Shown here piece after piece: positions 50,552 to 62,913 of a stretch of 64,000 nucleotides of DNA. Numbering within the stretch: position 1 is the stretch's first letter; each line of letters opens with the position of its first letter. Position numbers and translations under genes: made by a program. The notes under the pieces were generated by a model. It saw nothing but the letters and a program-made list of their open reading frames with translations, searched no databases and was not told the DNA's origin. The DNA is from Sinonovacula constricta. Lineage: Eukaryota; Mollusca; Bivalvia; Cardiida; Solecurtidae. The stretch is from contig CM017558.1 in NCBI GenBank assembly GCA_007844125.1, positions 50,233,831-50,297,830 on the forward strand, given 5' to 3'.

Positions 50552-51204
50552 GTCAGTAATACAAGGGAGATAATTGTTGACTTCCTTAGAGGGCTACTCT
50601 TCTACATAGAAATATTTACTTGATAAGTTGTCAGTCAGTAAGAGGAATAATATTAGTCTTTGTTTTGAATGTACTGTCCTTTAATGAAAGCCCCCAAAAA
50701 TAAAATTGTTAGTCTATGGGAAATAAACTATGTTGCAAGAATATAATGGTAGATGATTATTGGCTTTCTATGACCCATAGCCATTTTTACATGCCAGACA
50801 ATTATTGAATGAAGAATCTAAAATGTCTACATTAAAATACATCTGATTAAAGATTTATATATTGTGTAAATTTTCAAAAATATGAGGAAACTTGTTTTTG
50901 TCTTAAATGCCTTAATGTACAATAAGATAAATCTCAATCCTATGTCTTTTAAAATAACTTCTTCAAATTCTGAGTCTGTTTAAAAGTATGGTCCTCACAT
51001 CTTTTTTGTTTTAGGATTTTTTAACATTGTTTCAAAGGTTTTAGTTATAAATCAGTGTTATATATTAAAGATACAAAAACATGCTAGCTAGAGTTCTAAA
51101 CATGATTTTAAAATTGAGGATGCTGATGATGATAATGATGATGATAAAGATTAATACAATTACATTTCCATCAATATATAGTTATTCTTTCCTCCTGTTT
51201 TCAG
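50552..51204 (+). other. intron of protocadherin A (653 bp, phase 1)
   Basis: Bounded by GTCAGT and CCTCCTGTTTTCAG. AT-rich, with a small GAT-rich stretch near 51124-51145. Nothing else seen. Confidence 0.9.
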
Positions 51205-51965
51205 ATTTTACCAACAATCCGGAGTTATCTAACAACAATGGCTACATATGCAACAGGGTTCAGCAGAACAACCTGCTGAACAATCGTCATGACAATGGCT
51301 CCCAGAATCCTCCGGACCTCCTCCACAGAAACTCACGGCCCAGCCAATCTTCAGATAATGTGTTCATATCCAGCCATCCAGCCAACCTATCTAATGTGCC
51401 TTATAAAACTGCGGAGAGAAAAGAACTCTCAAAACTCAAGAAGGGCCCCAAGAGGGTCATGTTTAGTGATGACCTTGAAAACTCACATTCAAGTGGCAGG
51501 TCATCATTCTCATACTCAGACATTACCAAGATGGTGGAGAATGCTGGATTGCCACCACGGCGATTAGAAAGACTCTGCAGTGATGAAAGTGCCAAATCTA
51601 CAGATCATTTAATAAGATCCAATAACAATGCTTTGCGGAGGTCAGTTGACAATTTAGACTGGCATGCCCGCAATAACATGAAAAATAAGCAATTGCTAAC
51701 CAGCACAAATAACTTGCAAAGGGAAGAAACAAACTTATCAAACTCATCACAAAATTTACCATCTGAAAGAGTGTTCAATGAACTAGGATTGGGATCCAGT
51801 CAAATAAAAACAAATGACCCAATTTTTACATTGCCAAGAGCATACCCAAGAAATTCTGGTTTCCGTGGTAATCATCCAAATTCTCAGAATTCTCAGAATT
51901 ACCATTTAAACTTGAACTCACATTTAGAGTCAGATGATGTGTTTCCAAGTGATTTGTATGTGTGA
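51205..51965 (+). CDS. protocadherin A, exon 3: C-terminal tail with PP1-docking-type motif
   Basis: After the acceptor TTTTCAG (ending 51204) the split codon G|AT gives Asp956. The frame then runs 252 residues to TGA at 51963-51965, for a joined protein of 1208 residues. The tail is Asn/Ser-rich and probably disordered. KRVMF (about 1038-1042, DNA 51450-51464) followed by SDD fits the RVxF docking motif for protein phosphatase 1; vertebrate delta-1 protocadherins carry such a site (RRVTF). Basic and Ser-rich stretches such as LPPRRLERL follow, and a short NSQNSQN repeat lies near the end. The C-terminus DDVFPSDLYV has a hydrophobic-x-hydrophobic ending that could bind a class II PDZ domain. 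It resembles DELFFKDVIV in the minus-strand paralogue. A GTGAGT donor overlaps the stop codon. Confidence 0.92.
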
Positions 51966-52041
51966 GTGGAATGACAATAATGGTGGAGTGTTTGTTTGTT
52001 GATTAAGGGCAGTAATATCTCAACATAATAACCCAGGACAG

Positions 52042-52190
52042 AGAAAAAAATATTCATGAACATGGGCGCTGGGAAGCTAAGAAGCTTTCCAAAAGCTCTG
52101 AAAACACAAAGGCATCTGCAAACTTCTCTTGGAACAACAATGGACCAAATCTACCTAAAGACATTGGCTCAACAATCTCATGTACTTCTG
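52042..52190 (+). CDS. candidate alternative coding exon of protocadherin A
   Basis: If a GTGAGT donor at 51962 (overlapping the stop) is joined to an AG ending at 52041, the excised piece is only 80 nt. The frame then continues past DLYV as EKNIHEHGRWEAKKLSKSSE and on through a Ser/Asn-rich stretch to a strong donor CTG|GTATGT at 52191. Splicing to the acceptor TTATTTTCAG (ending 52748) would finish ...ISCTSGST then TAA (52757-52759). The final Thr/Ser/Gly ending resembles STTTSGSY in gene B, which argues this is real protein sequence. The 80-nt intron is short and its acceptor is weak. Alternatives are a different upstream acceptor or untranslated sequence that is open by chance. Confidence 0.4.
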
Positions 52191-52436
52191 GTATGTAATA
52201 TAACAACTGAATGCTAGTGGTATGTAATATTAACAGTTAAATGTTATTGGTATGTAATATAACACTTAAATGCTACTGGTACGAAATATAACAGTTATAT
52301 GCTACTGGTATATGATATTAACAATGAATATAACAATTAAATGCTACTGGTATGTAATATTTACAAATTAATGCTACTGGTATGTAATATAACAATTAAA
52401 TGCCACAAGTATGCAATATAACAATTAAAAAACACA
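52190..52436 (+). repeat. 29-30-bp minisatellite made of 5' splice-site-like units
   Basis: About eight units of GGTATGTAATATAACAATTA followed by AATGCTACT begin exactly at the donor at 52191. GG[TA]-starts fall at 52190, 52219, 52249, 52278, 52307, 52349, 52379 and about 52408. Five copies keep GTATGT or a near match after a CTG/GTG/TTG-like triplet, so the intron opens with a ladder of potential donors. Confidence 0.85.
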
Positions 52437-52748
52437 TCTCTTCCTGCTTTAAGTTCTCATTTATACAGTTAAATGACCTTTGTATTACAAAGTAATCTAA
52501 ATACACATGTATTAATAAATAAATCTATGTTTTATTTACTCTTTGTCTTTATTGATAAATAATTCATATTCTCATAGACTCATGGCATCCTGTGCTGCTA
52601 ATGAATGTGTGTCTTCCTCTTTCCTTCCATCATCATATCTCCTTTCAATCGTCCTACATTCCTTTATACATAATTTTACATAATTGCATGTCTTACTTAA
52701 TAAATACTCTCCAGCAACTTAATGTTTGTTTCATTTGTTTATTTTCAG

Positions 52749-52759
52749 GGTCAACATAA
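52749..52759 (+). CDS. candidate terminal codons of the alternative protocadherin A tail
   Basis: After the acceptor ATTTTCAG the bases GG complete a Gly codon begun at 52190, then TCA ACA TAA encode Ser-Thr-stop. The segment depends entirely on the alternative splice model described for 52042-52190. Confidence 0.35.
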
Positions 52760-54171
52760 GCCAAAGGTGCCTTGACTAGACAGATCCTTAACAAAAACTA
52801 CAAGATTCCAATGGCTATACCACTGTGTCAGTGACACTTGTGTACTGTTATTATACGCTGCAAACATTATCTCTATTACTGATACACATTTTTATATAAA
52901 TTGTGATATGCAGATATGAAATATACTTTTACTTTAGTATTTTAAATGATTTGTAATTGATTGTCAATCTATGCTGAAAAAAAACTTGGTTAGAAGGCCA
53001 ATTTTTCTTAGTCAGATGTGGTAACGAAGAAGGAAGTTTTGTTTCCTTTTACATTAAATGCTCATAAACCAAATGTACACAGCCTTGTTCATATTTTGCA
53101 TTTAAAATGTTATAAGGCTGAAATAATGTTTTTACAAGAGTATATAACATAATCTTCAAATGAGATTTTTTTTATTTGCTGATTCTGCATTGTTATGGAC
53201 TTTATGAATATAAAACAATCTGATGTGACCAGAAAAAGATGAATAAGTTTAAGCCTGTTTAACAAATGTTAATTATGTTAATTATGAATATCAGCAGTTT
53301 GGTCTTCAGAGGAGAAATATTGGATTTAGCACTATAAATACTTCGTCTCTCTGTCTGTCTCTAAAATGCTGTAGAAATAATCCTTTGCATTTGATGATGT
53401 TTTTTATGCAGCAGTTAAGTAGAACTTTAAATTGTGCTGGTGTTTGTTTAAAATTGCATTGGGACCGTCATAAGTTGTTTTATTTGTATTTCAGTAACTG
53501 ACCATTGCACTAGAATCGACCTTTTTATCGATATCTCAGTATTTACTTGTATGTGCCTTTGTCTAGCAGTAGTTCAGTTTCAATATTTGTGGTAATTCTT
53601 AAAGAATTTTAATATTTTCCTTGGTATATCTTATCATGTTACAACCATTATTAGCATCAGTAGTGTGGACTTTTTTTTACAAAATTACATGTACAAATTC
53701 AGTACAGATCCTATTTTATGGTAAATATACATAATATTAAGTTTTTGTTGCAAGATCTACATTAAAGCTGGCTTACATTATGTAGCTACATTAACATGTT
53801 ACTTTATCATTAAATTTACATTAATCTCTATTATAAAATATGTGTGCATCAATTATAAGAAAACAAAAAGAACTGTCAAAGATATGAAAGCAGTATTGTA
53901 TGTCCATAGCTCAGAATGTTAATATATATTTTATAAATAACTAGCCATACTGATTTTTTAATTAAGATAAATGGTACACTTAGTTTTTATGTCATTGACA
54001 TGATTTTCCATATCAGCACATTAAATTAATTACACATTTATTCATACAGTAGCAGACATTTACATGTGTATTTATGTAAATAAATGTAAATAAATAGTTT
54101 TATATTGAGTATGTATAGAGTATTTATATGTTTATATTTTTTGTTAATTGATACATGTGTTCTCTTTGTTA

Positions 54172-54197
54172 AATAAAGAAATATTTAAGAAAATAAA
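54172..54197 (+). terminator. polyadenylation signals, protocadherin A
   Basis: AATAAA occurs at 54172-54177 and again at 54192-54197, in AT-rich sequence about 2.2 kb after the stop codon. AATAAA is frequent in such DNA, so the assignment rests on position. Confidence 0.4.
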
Positions 54198-54267
54198 AAC
54201 TTAAAAAAGTAGTAAAACATTCAAATGATTTTTGTTCTCTTTTACTCCCTACTTATATGGAAGAAAA

Positions 54268-54650
54268 ATACCTTGCTACTGTTGCTGCTACTACTACTAC
54301 TGATATTCTACTGCTACTACTTCTTCCTGTTCCTGCTGCTACTACTTCTACTGTTGCTGCTGCTAATTAACTACTGCTACTATTATTGCTACACTTCTAT
54401 TACTACTATGCCTTAATCAGTACTACAACGACTATTAGCAGTACTTTTGCTACAACTAGCAAAAGTACAACTAGTATTAATGTTACTACAACTACTTCAG
54501 TACAACTATTGTTACAACCACTTCAATACAAAATCTACTACAACTTCTTCATTGCTTCTATTGCTTCAACTGCTACTGCTGCTACTACTACTACAATACT
54601 AGTGCTACTACAATTAACAAAACTTCTATTTCTTCTGTCATTTAGTCAAG
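54268..54650 (+). repeat. CTA/CTG/CTT trinucleotide-rich tract
   Basis: Imperfect trinucleotide runs (CTGCTACTACTACTACTG, TACTACAACTACTTC and similar) extend for nearly 400 bp. The poly-Leu/Tyr and Thr-rich open frames over it are artefacts. Confidence 0.85.
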
Positions 54651-56189
54651 GTTAAAAGGTCACAGAAGAGAAAGTCTGATCACAGTTTAGATCATTCATA
54701 TACGTACAGAGAACTATACACTATCCACACTTTATATTTATTCAAAATCCATTCAAATTATAGCCTCACTATAGAACCAGTCGGTAAACTGTTTATGACT
54801 TACCTATAAAAGTGATGTGTTTTAAACTCACAATGTTTGAATCATTTCTAGATTGTTGAGTTTCAAATAGCTAAAACAAGGTGGAAACCATTGCATATTT
54901 TTGAGTCTCCCAACAAGCCAACACAATATTTTGAATGACAGGATGATTGTGAACATATTGTCTAGGGATCAGAGATTATATTTAAATCCATTATTTACTT
55001 TCAATTTGCATTTTAAGCAAGATTAACCAAAAAAATAGCTGTCACCTCTAAGAGCCAATTCTTGTTTTCTTTATTTATTAACAATAAGTATTTTCGTTTG
55101 TAGAAAAGTTTACAAAAATATGTAAAAAAAATATGAAAAAATATTCTAATTTTATAATAAATCTAAACTGCTGATAAATTAATGATTTAAAAATTTAGAT
55201 GCATTATAAGAATGAATGAAATAAATGTGTATGCCACTGAAAAAATGTAAAACAGCTCAAGATTATTTTCATACAGTTCAATTAAAAATTATATTCATAT
55301 AAAACATAAATGTGCAAATAATCGACAATAACCAGTATTTCCAAATGAAAAGGAAGAATTTAATATCATTCTAACATGTGGTGAGATTTAGAATTTCCAT
55401 TTACTCCCCAGCCAATATATATTTTTCACACTTTAACAAAATGAATCATCAATATTACCACATCAAGTTGTAAATGATATTTTTCTAAAATGATTTATTC
55501 AATGCAATTATTTTTTCCTGTTCTTGTTAATTCTGATATAAATTGCTTCACGATTATAAGTGAAAATGAAAGATTATGTTTTAATACTAATCTTTTTTGT
55601 GTAAATCATGGAGGTTTTACCATATTCTCCTTATACAATAAGTACAAAATAGCAATTTAGAATAAGCAAAATCCACAGACAGTCCCCTTTTAAGGATGTC
55701 AGTTTCAAACATTTTTATAGGCAAGAAACAGGGGTTGCAAAGGCTGCAAACATGGCCACATCATTTTGAAAAACTGCTGTCCCATGATGGCAATTTATAC
55801 TTTAAATGGCTATACATGTATATAAAAATTTTGTGCCAATGAAATATAAGGATGTATCTCTTCAGATACAGTACAACATTCTAGAAAAAAAAAAAACAGT
55901 GACATCATGAGTTTTTTGTCACATCTGTAGTATGATGCTTCGCATCTAACTTAAAATATAAAGTCATTTGAACATTTTAATATTAGGTAAGTTTTTTTTT
56001 TGCTATTTCTGTAACATATTTAAGGTCTGTTTGACAATTCTCTGTTACTTATTTTCCTTTAATATCTACTAACTACCAGAAGAAGGGGAAGAACTCCTAC
56101 AAAATTGAACTTTTTAGAGTTACCTCTCTTAGATAAGGCAAGTTCATGTAGGATTTATATGTACAAAGACTGTTCATGTCTAAGAGGAG

Positions 56190-56402
56190 TGATAGAGTCG
56201 CTGCTTGTAGCTCCTCTGACTACTCAGCCATTTACCTCATTGGTCCAATTCATGGTGACAAAGCAAAGGACTTAATGGAGGAGGGTCTTCCAGATGTGCC
56301 ATTGGTTCTACCCTGACATTTGTCTGAGGTCTTTCGCCATCAAAAGAGCTGGACATGACTATAATGATCGTAATATTAATGTAAATATTCTTAAAACATA
56401 AA
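56190..56402 (+). repeat. SINE family S1 copy
   Basis: GTGATAGAGTCGCTGCTTGT corresponds to the head after the A box. The body has GGTTCTACCCTGACATTTGT, GAGGTCTTTCGCCATCAAAA and GGACATGACTATAATGATCG in the same order as the complete copy. The B box is decayed. Confidence 0.75.
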
Positions 56403-58608
56403 TAATGGCATTGATGGACGCATAGTTCAAAAGTAGTCTCATCATGGATAAGACCTCATCAGCAACACTAAAGTCCTAAGGAAGCTTTTCCAACAAAGTC
56501 CTTAAACTTGTTTATGGTCAACAAGCTACTCAATTATCATAAGCGGGATTCAACAGAAAGTCTCAAGCCAGCATTCAATCCATACAGAAACTTGGGACCA
56601 TTTTCTACCTGTCCTAGGAATAAGTGCAAATTTATGGTCCCAAGACATTTGTTGTAACTGCATCCATGTTATGACTTAGTATTTTTGTCATATTGTCTTT
56701 AAAGACGATTCTTATACCTATACCTATATTTCTTTACATTTTTTTAAGATTCACTATGTCTGCTTTGATGATAGCTTCCTAGGAATTACTGTAATATGCA
56801 AATGTTATGTGTTTTATCACTGTGATCTGTTACAATGCAATAGTACATGTAAAATTTATGCAATAATTTTGATGCAGAGAAGGTTGAAGAGAACTTTTAA
56901 TTATTTGGTCGATATTTATTGTAGATGCAATGAAAGCATATCTAAAGAATGACTGCAAGTGATCTTTAGTAACTTATTTCCCAGACACCACAAGTACCTG
57001 ATATCACATATTAAAACCCCAAAATAATAAACCCCCATTAAACAGCAGTTACAGCACATTATATAATCCTACAGATTGGCAAATGGCATGCATATGAGAA
57101 TTTTACATAAAAAAACAAACAAGAAAACAAAAATGTAAGGAATTATTATAACAAATGGCGCTGACAGAACTTCATGTTTAGTCCCCATTTTATTACAAAT
57201 GAATACCTTACGGCCAAGCTAAGGGAAACAACCTTAGAAATAATGAGAGCTAATTACCTTGTAAGAGTTGTTTCCCTTGAAAGTCGATTTTTTTATTTAT
57301 TTTTATTTTTTATTTTTTTTTGCTTTTTGACAGTCCCATTTGTAAAAAATAAAGATTCTCTGCACATTTATGAGCACACCACGAGAAAATTTAATTTATC
57401 ATTTGAAATTTAAATTTCGCTTTTGTATCTGAATCATTATTGTTTATAAACCTGTATTGTTAATAACTCTTTTTATGATATTTCAAGTTGTGTATTATGC
57501 AAAGTAACAGATTCTGTACGTTTCTGTCTGCTACTCCACGTGGACTTGAGTTACAGAAAACTTTTATTCAAGTCTCATAGCTTACATAATAATTACCCTC
57601 ATTGTGACAACTCTCTGACAGTGTATATTGATATTTATCAAAATCAAAATGGTCGGTCTGTCTCTCTCTTCATGTTTATCTCTGTTTCTCTCGATCATTC
57701 TCCCTTCTGGAATCATCTTTTCTAAATTTACCAGTTGTTTTCTTGAAAATGGGGTCCAAGTATTTATTGTTGGACAGTGTTCAGTGGGACGTGGATGTCC
57801 TTTTGCAAATAGAATGAACCAGGTTAAGGGGGGACTGGTTATTTTATAATGCATAAAATTGGAAAATGTGTTCAGTTTCAAAGAAAACAGCAGTAAGATT
57901 TGTGGTGATGACAGAACAGGCACCTCTATATTTTAACTATGGCAATGGCGATGTGAGTTTGAATCTTCAAAATGATGATGTTGTTCTTTAATTTTAATTT
58001 ACATATTGTTATTGTCATATTTGCATGCCTTTCACATTGTTTTTGTGCAGACACATTTTACCTTTTATAAAAGAATATAAAAATGACTTCTACAGTCTAT
58101 ACCTTGTTAGTTGCTTGTGAGTACACTTTCTAAATTTATAGCATGAACTATCAAACATTAGAGTTACAGCACAAAAATAGTCGCTTTCACATAACAGATG
58201 TTTTATAGTAAGTTGAACTAATATTAAAGTATAATCTTGTCTATTCAAGTATTATCTCAACTATTAAATGGATTTACCAATTTTGCTTAGTAGATCTTTA
58301 ACAAATGGAATGATTAAAAATCTAAAAGGAAAATAAGAAAACAAAAAACAAATACTTAATAAAAAGATCAAACATGAGAATCAAACAGGCATCACTAGGT
58401 AACACCTAAAAGGAATACCATCTAGATCACATCCAGCTTATGAATATAATCACTGCATCATGATAAATTTGTCCACATCTGCATTACCTGAATTAAACAT
58501 TAAAATGGTCTAATCCTAGGAGCCTCAGAGGTCATGGTTGATCTGTATATTTTTATATACAAGTACATGTCAAGTTTACATTTATTCAAAAGAATGTATT
58601 ATTCTATT

Positions 58609-58840
58609 TGGTGGGCACCCGTGCTTAGAGTTGCTGACTTGTAACTTCTCAGCCCCGGGTTTGAATCCCAATCAGGGCGAGAGCTTTCATGTGTGTAGGT
58701 TTTCCAGCTAACCTGAGTTGCATCAGTGGTTTTACCTAGACATTAGTTTGGGGTCTAACTCCACCAATAATTAGCTGGATGTCGCGAATATGACCATAAT
58801 TGTGTCAGTGTGATGTAACAAAAACATTACAAAAAAAATC
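58609..58840 (+). repeat. SINE family S1 copy, near full length
   Basis: The head GGGCACCCGTGCTTAGAGTT and B box CGGGTTTGAATCCCAATC are followed by a body with TTTTACCTAGACATTAGTTT, TCCACCAATAATTAGCTGGA and GTCGCGAATATGACCATAAT, ending in an A-rich tail. Confidence 0.8.
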
Positions 58841-59220
58841 CATTTGTTTGTATACAACTATCACACAGACACTGGGTCATCTTGGTTTTATAGGCGAGAA
58901 GGTGTCAGACTTGGGTAGAACAAATGTTGCTGGTGAGCTGAAAGTTCTTGCCAGAAATGTCCCATCTTGGACAGCATCAACATGTTCATGGACAGAGGAG
59001 TGGAACCTTGACACCTGCAGGCCCTGTCTGCATGGAACTTGGTCTCAATCCTTTGGATCATAGAAGCAACAATATGACCTTTCAAGTGTCAGCGTGCGGA
59101 AAACCCCAAAATACAAACCTTTGGTTTTGTTTATTAAAGTGTATAAATATTGATGTTTGTGATAAAACATGTTTAACCATTACTACTTTTGCAAGTTAAA
59201 ATTCATATCCTGATATATTC

Positions 59221-61153
59221 AATAAGGTTAAAGGTAACTATGGAATCAAAAAAACGAGACAAACACATTTTATAATTGATATTTTTATACTTTCTTAATA
59301 ATCATAGCCAACATTACTTATACTGGCAATAGTTCATATATTCACAAATACATAGCAACAATGTGACATTTAACAAGGTGACAAGAAACATTTTTACAAG
59401 AGTCCATCCAAAATGATAACTTTATTTTAATCAAATGTTAAAAAATGTATTATATAAAACAATAAAACAGAATTTCTCAAGACAAATTATGTTAAGTCTA
59501 GAATACATTATTTATTTGCACTTATTGTATTGCCCTTTCAGCAATGATCGTCTTGAAGATAGAATACAAAATAATATAACCAAATAATATGTTTTCAGTA
59601 ATATTTCATTGGGGTTCTTAGATAAAATTTCTGTGTGCTATTTTTTTTCAAATTTAGATACGATGAGTTAAAATATTCTTTGGTGCTTATATAAAAAAAA
59701 CACACAATAAATTAGAAAATTCCACACATTAATAGCCACAGACAGTTCGAGTAAATATGGCAAGGAATAAAAATAACTAAAACCTTTTGAGTGGACTCAA
59801 AATTAGTAAAAACTGTGAAGAAACTTTACAGTGTATATTAAAAGGTTAGACCAAACAAGTAGCAGGATTTAAATATTTATTCATAAATATGTTATTTTAA
59901 AAATGACAAAATAAAATACATTTATAACAAATTTTTATAATCTTTATAATAATGGCATTTTTCTCATGGTACTATTAATTGCAAGTCTTTTTGTACCAAA
60001 TTCTTACATATTTGCCATTGGAAAATGCAACTCCTATTTCAAAATATTGCATTAGTTTGAAATGATGTTTATTTTAATTTGAAAACAAACTCTTAAATAA
60101 CAAATTGCACAGTCAAGATAATAATCAAAAAGTGTGCACTTACTTTAAGTAGTTGCATGATTTAATTAACACAACATTTTGTACTTGTGTTAATGTAATA
60201 AAATGTTACATCTAAAACCAGGTAAATCTTAAAAACCAAAACAACCAAAAACTGGAACAGTGAACATATTAACATATATAAACATTATTTTTTTATGCAG
60301 AAAATATCCTTTCCATCTGCATTCTCTTAATGCTATCATTTTAATCATCACCATGGAGATGATTCTAAAATTATTGTTTTGATAAAAATTACTAAAATCA
60401 ATCCTGCTGCCTGTTAATTGATGTGCAAACATTTACATATATTACTGAACTCATTTGCATATCATACATATTCACAGCTATGCTGTACAATTGACCCAGA
60501 TATACAGATGTACAAAGGAGGGATAGAAAGAAGTAAAAGACAAGACCAACTTCATCTGGTGAATAATAATAAATGACTTCACCAAAACATACAATATAGC
60601 ACATTTATGACAATAAGAATTGAGACAGTCCTCTTATATTGCAAAATATATTCAGTCAAAACATCAATCAGCTACAAAAATAAAAAAATAACAAGATTCA
60701 GTTAGTTTTCAAACAGACTAAAGAAGTATTTTATACAAATAATCAACACTTTTAAATACAGAAAAACAAATAGTTGAAGTACATTTTGTGACTGACAAAA
60801 GATGATTGTTTGTGGTAGATATATGAAGTAAATGGCAGTATTGATGAATTTTGAAAGATAACAACGAAACATTCAACAAATGACAAAAATGTTATGACTG
60901 TGATTAGAGAACACGACTTCGTTCCTGAGGATCTGTTTCCAATATGTGATGGCAAATATGATTGGTTGATTCCGAGTCCAACAGCTCTGAACTGACCAAT
61001 CAAGTAGCACCTTTCATAGCTCAACACTACAAAAGACTTACTGTACAGTATTTTGGTATAATGAATAAATATGTTTTAAAAACACTTGGCACATTTGAAT
61101 TCTTTCTGTACATAGCTCTTGGAAGTGAGTCCAGATATGTCTGTGAGTCAGTG
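59221..61153 (-). other. probable 3' untranslated region of protocadherin B
   Basis: This AT-rich stretch follows the minus-strand stop codon and holds no SINE or other recognised repeat. Minus-strand AATAAA signals (TTTATT on the + strand) occur at several places, for example 59421-59426, and the true end cannot be chosen from sequence alone. Confidence 0.35.
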
Positions 61154-61617
61154 CTAGACAATCACATCCTTAAAGAATAACTCGTCTATCTCATTACATA
61201 AATCATCAGGGTTAATTGTATAACTTCCTGAAGTTGTCGTACTAGCATCGTCTCGGCATGTCACTGCCATTTCACTCATGTCTTCAATGTCTGCCACTGA
61301 ATATGCCATACCTGGCGTTGTTAGCTGCGAATCATAGAACATTGTGTTCCCAGTCCTGCCAGTAATAGTGAATAAGTCTGAATTCTTAACTGGCGTTTTG
61401 AACATAGATGATGATGAAGAAGCATTTGAGTGAGGTTTTTTATAACTGGCAACTGTTGTGTTTGCTGTCACACTGTCATCACTAAAGCTGATGTTTCGTG
61501 TGTAACTGTTGTCAACTGGTATGGGAGGTGGTGGGCGTCGTGGCAAGAACTTGTCGTGTTTCGAATGGTGCTTGTGACGCCCATTTTCAACTCTCTGGTG
61601 GTAGTGTTTTCCATCTT
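61154..61617 (-). CDS. protocadherin B, last exon: C-terminal cytoplasmic tail
   Basis: Read on the minus strand, an acceptor AATAAACTTTCAG ends at 61618 and the exon opens in phase 1: AA completes a Glu codon from the previous exon. The frame runs E-DGKHYHQRVENG... to TAG at 61154-61156, about 154 residues. Features in order: His/Lys-rich start, proline cluster RRPPPPIP, RNISFSDD (fits [RK]x[VI]xF PP1 docking and aligns with KRVMFSDD of gene A), a Ser run, STTTSGSY, and the C-terminus DELFFKDVIV. The last part resembles tails of invertebrate protocadherins as I know them and the end of gene A. There is no membrane segment here; the ectodomain exon lies beyond the window. Confidence 0.9.
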
Positions 61618-62913
61618 CTGAAAGTTTATTAAAAACAATTGGTTAGAGTTTAATTTATACCACAGTTTTAACAGTGAGGCCATATCAAGAGCGTGTATGA
61701 CTCCAGTTTGATTTACAAGCTAGACTCTATTCTCTCACAGCAGTGGATGCCATTTCACATTTAAAATCAAACAGATCTAATGACAAAACTTAAAAATAAA
61801 CCCTTAGAAACCCAAGTAGAATTACATGTTAAAACACTAATTACAATAGTTAAAGTTTTTGTTGATCAGTTCATATATTACATACATTATAATCTATTAT
61901 TTATATAACTAATAAATATGGGGAAAGAAAATCCAGTGCAAACAAAGTTGAAAACACCACACAATAAATAGATGTATTATTCCATGGAGTCTCATAACAA
62001 TTCTTGAAAGAAATGCAAATACAGACAATGCATTATTTGCATTAAAAATTGCATAGAAATTATTTTTTAATAATAATTAAAGGCTGATTTTTTTTATGAT
62101 TTAAATGGCAGTTTTTTTTATTTCACAGTCATCATCATCATCATCATTATAATCATCAACATCATCATCATTTCTATACATTCAAGAGTTAACTTATCAT
62201 TCCTGAAAGCGTCTAAAGCATTATAACATTTCATTGTTAATATTGCATCTAATGCAGACTTGTTTTATAAAGCCCAAAAATTTAAATGCTGGCAATAATA
62301 CTTTTAAAATCTTGCATTGCAAACCATGCTGTTGTAATAAAAGAAAAGTGTTATTATTCTGGGGAAAATAAAAATGGGAAAAAAATCTGTAAAACATTTA
62401 TTAAACTATGGTCATGTCATGCGTGCATTAATTGCAAGAAAGGTCAATTGCAAATCACAGTGTCAGAAGCGGGGTTCACATGCTTAAATTCAGGGACTTA
62501 CCCAGAATGCAATGTGTAGTTTTGATTCTTATCAATGACTAAACATAACATTGATAGTATTTTGAGGCTGAAAGAGATCAAGCAACAATGGTGAGGACCT
62601 CTTGCTTGAAAAATTTAATTGGAAAAAGTTTCAACTAGTGAATTTGATAGTCATCATTTTCTCCAGACTTTTAACAATAATATGTCTTTTCTTCATTTTT
62701 AAACTCACTAAAGCTTATAAATTGGAAGTGTGGAAATATTTTCCTAATTATACATTTTATGAATATGTAATTCCTTCAAAGGAAGTCCTAATGAAGTTTG
62801 CAATTTTTTTTTTACTTTTTAAATGTTATTTGTGAGTGAAAAGACTTGCACATATTCTGAAAGATGATTTCTTTGTTTAAAATTTCATAAAGAAATGAGA
62901 GGAAATTACTAAC
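61618..62913 (-). other. intron of protocadherin B (1296 bp, phase 1)
   Basis: The minus-strand donor AATG|GTTAGT (GT at 62913-62912) and acceptor CTTTCAG bound it. It contains an ATC/ATG-type trinucleotide run at 62127-62172 and AT-rich sequence. The + strand frames at 62286-62519 and 62602-62835 are not supported as genes. Confidence 0.85.
62127..62172 (+). repeat. ATC trinucleotide microsatellite
   Basis: (ATC)n with ATTATAATC and AAC interruptions, inside the gene B intron. Confidence 0.85.

Larger units (their letters stand above)
51966..54210 (+). other. 3' untranslated region of protocadherin A (inferred)
   Basis: About 2.2 kb from the stop to a cluster of polyadenylation signals near 54172-54197. 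It contains an alternative open frame (52042-52190), a repeat-rich possible intron (52191-52748) and AT-rich sequence without further genes. Confidence 0.55.
54651..59220. other. DNA between the two convergent protocadherin genes
   Basis: AT-rich, with SINE S1 copies at 56190-56402 and 58609-58840. Open frames such as 57582-57923 (-) and 58800-59199 (+) show no domain or splice support. The slightly GC-richer stretch at 58900-59070 could be a decayed repeat of unknown type. Confidence 0.45.

Noticed and set aside
54225..54655. Leu- and Thr-rich frames
   Set aside because: They are translations of a CTA/CTG-type trinucleotide tract after the polyadenylation signals.
58800..59199. Two overlapping open frames after the SINE at 58.6 kb
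   Set aside because: Slightly GC-richer but with no domain, no consistent codon pattern and no splice sites; possibly a decayed repeat of unknown type.
62286..62835. Two + strand open frames inside the gene B intron
   Set aside because: No family resemblance, and they lie within a well-supported minus-strand intron.
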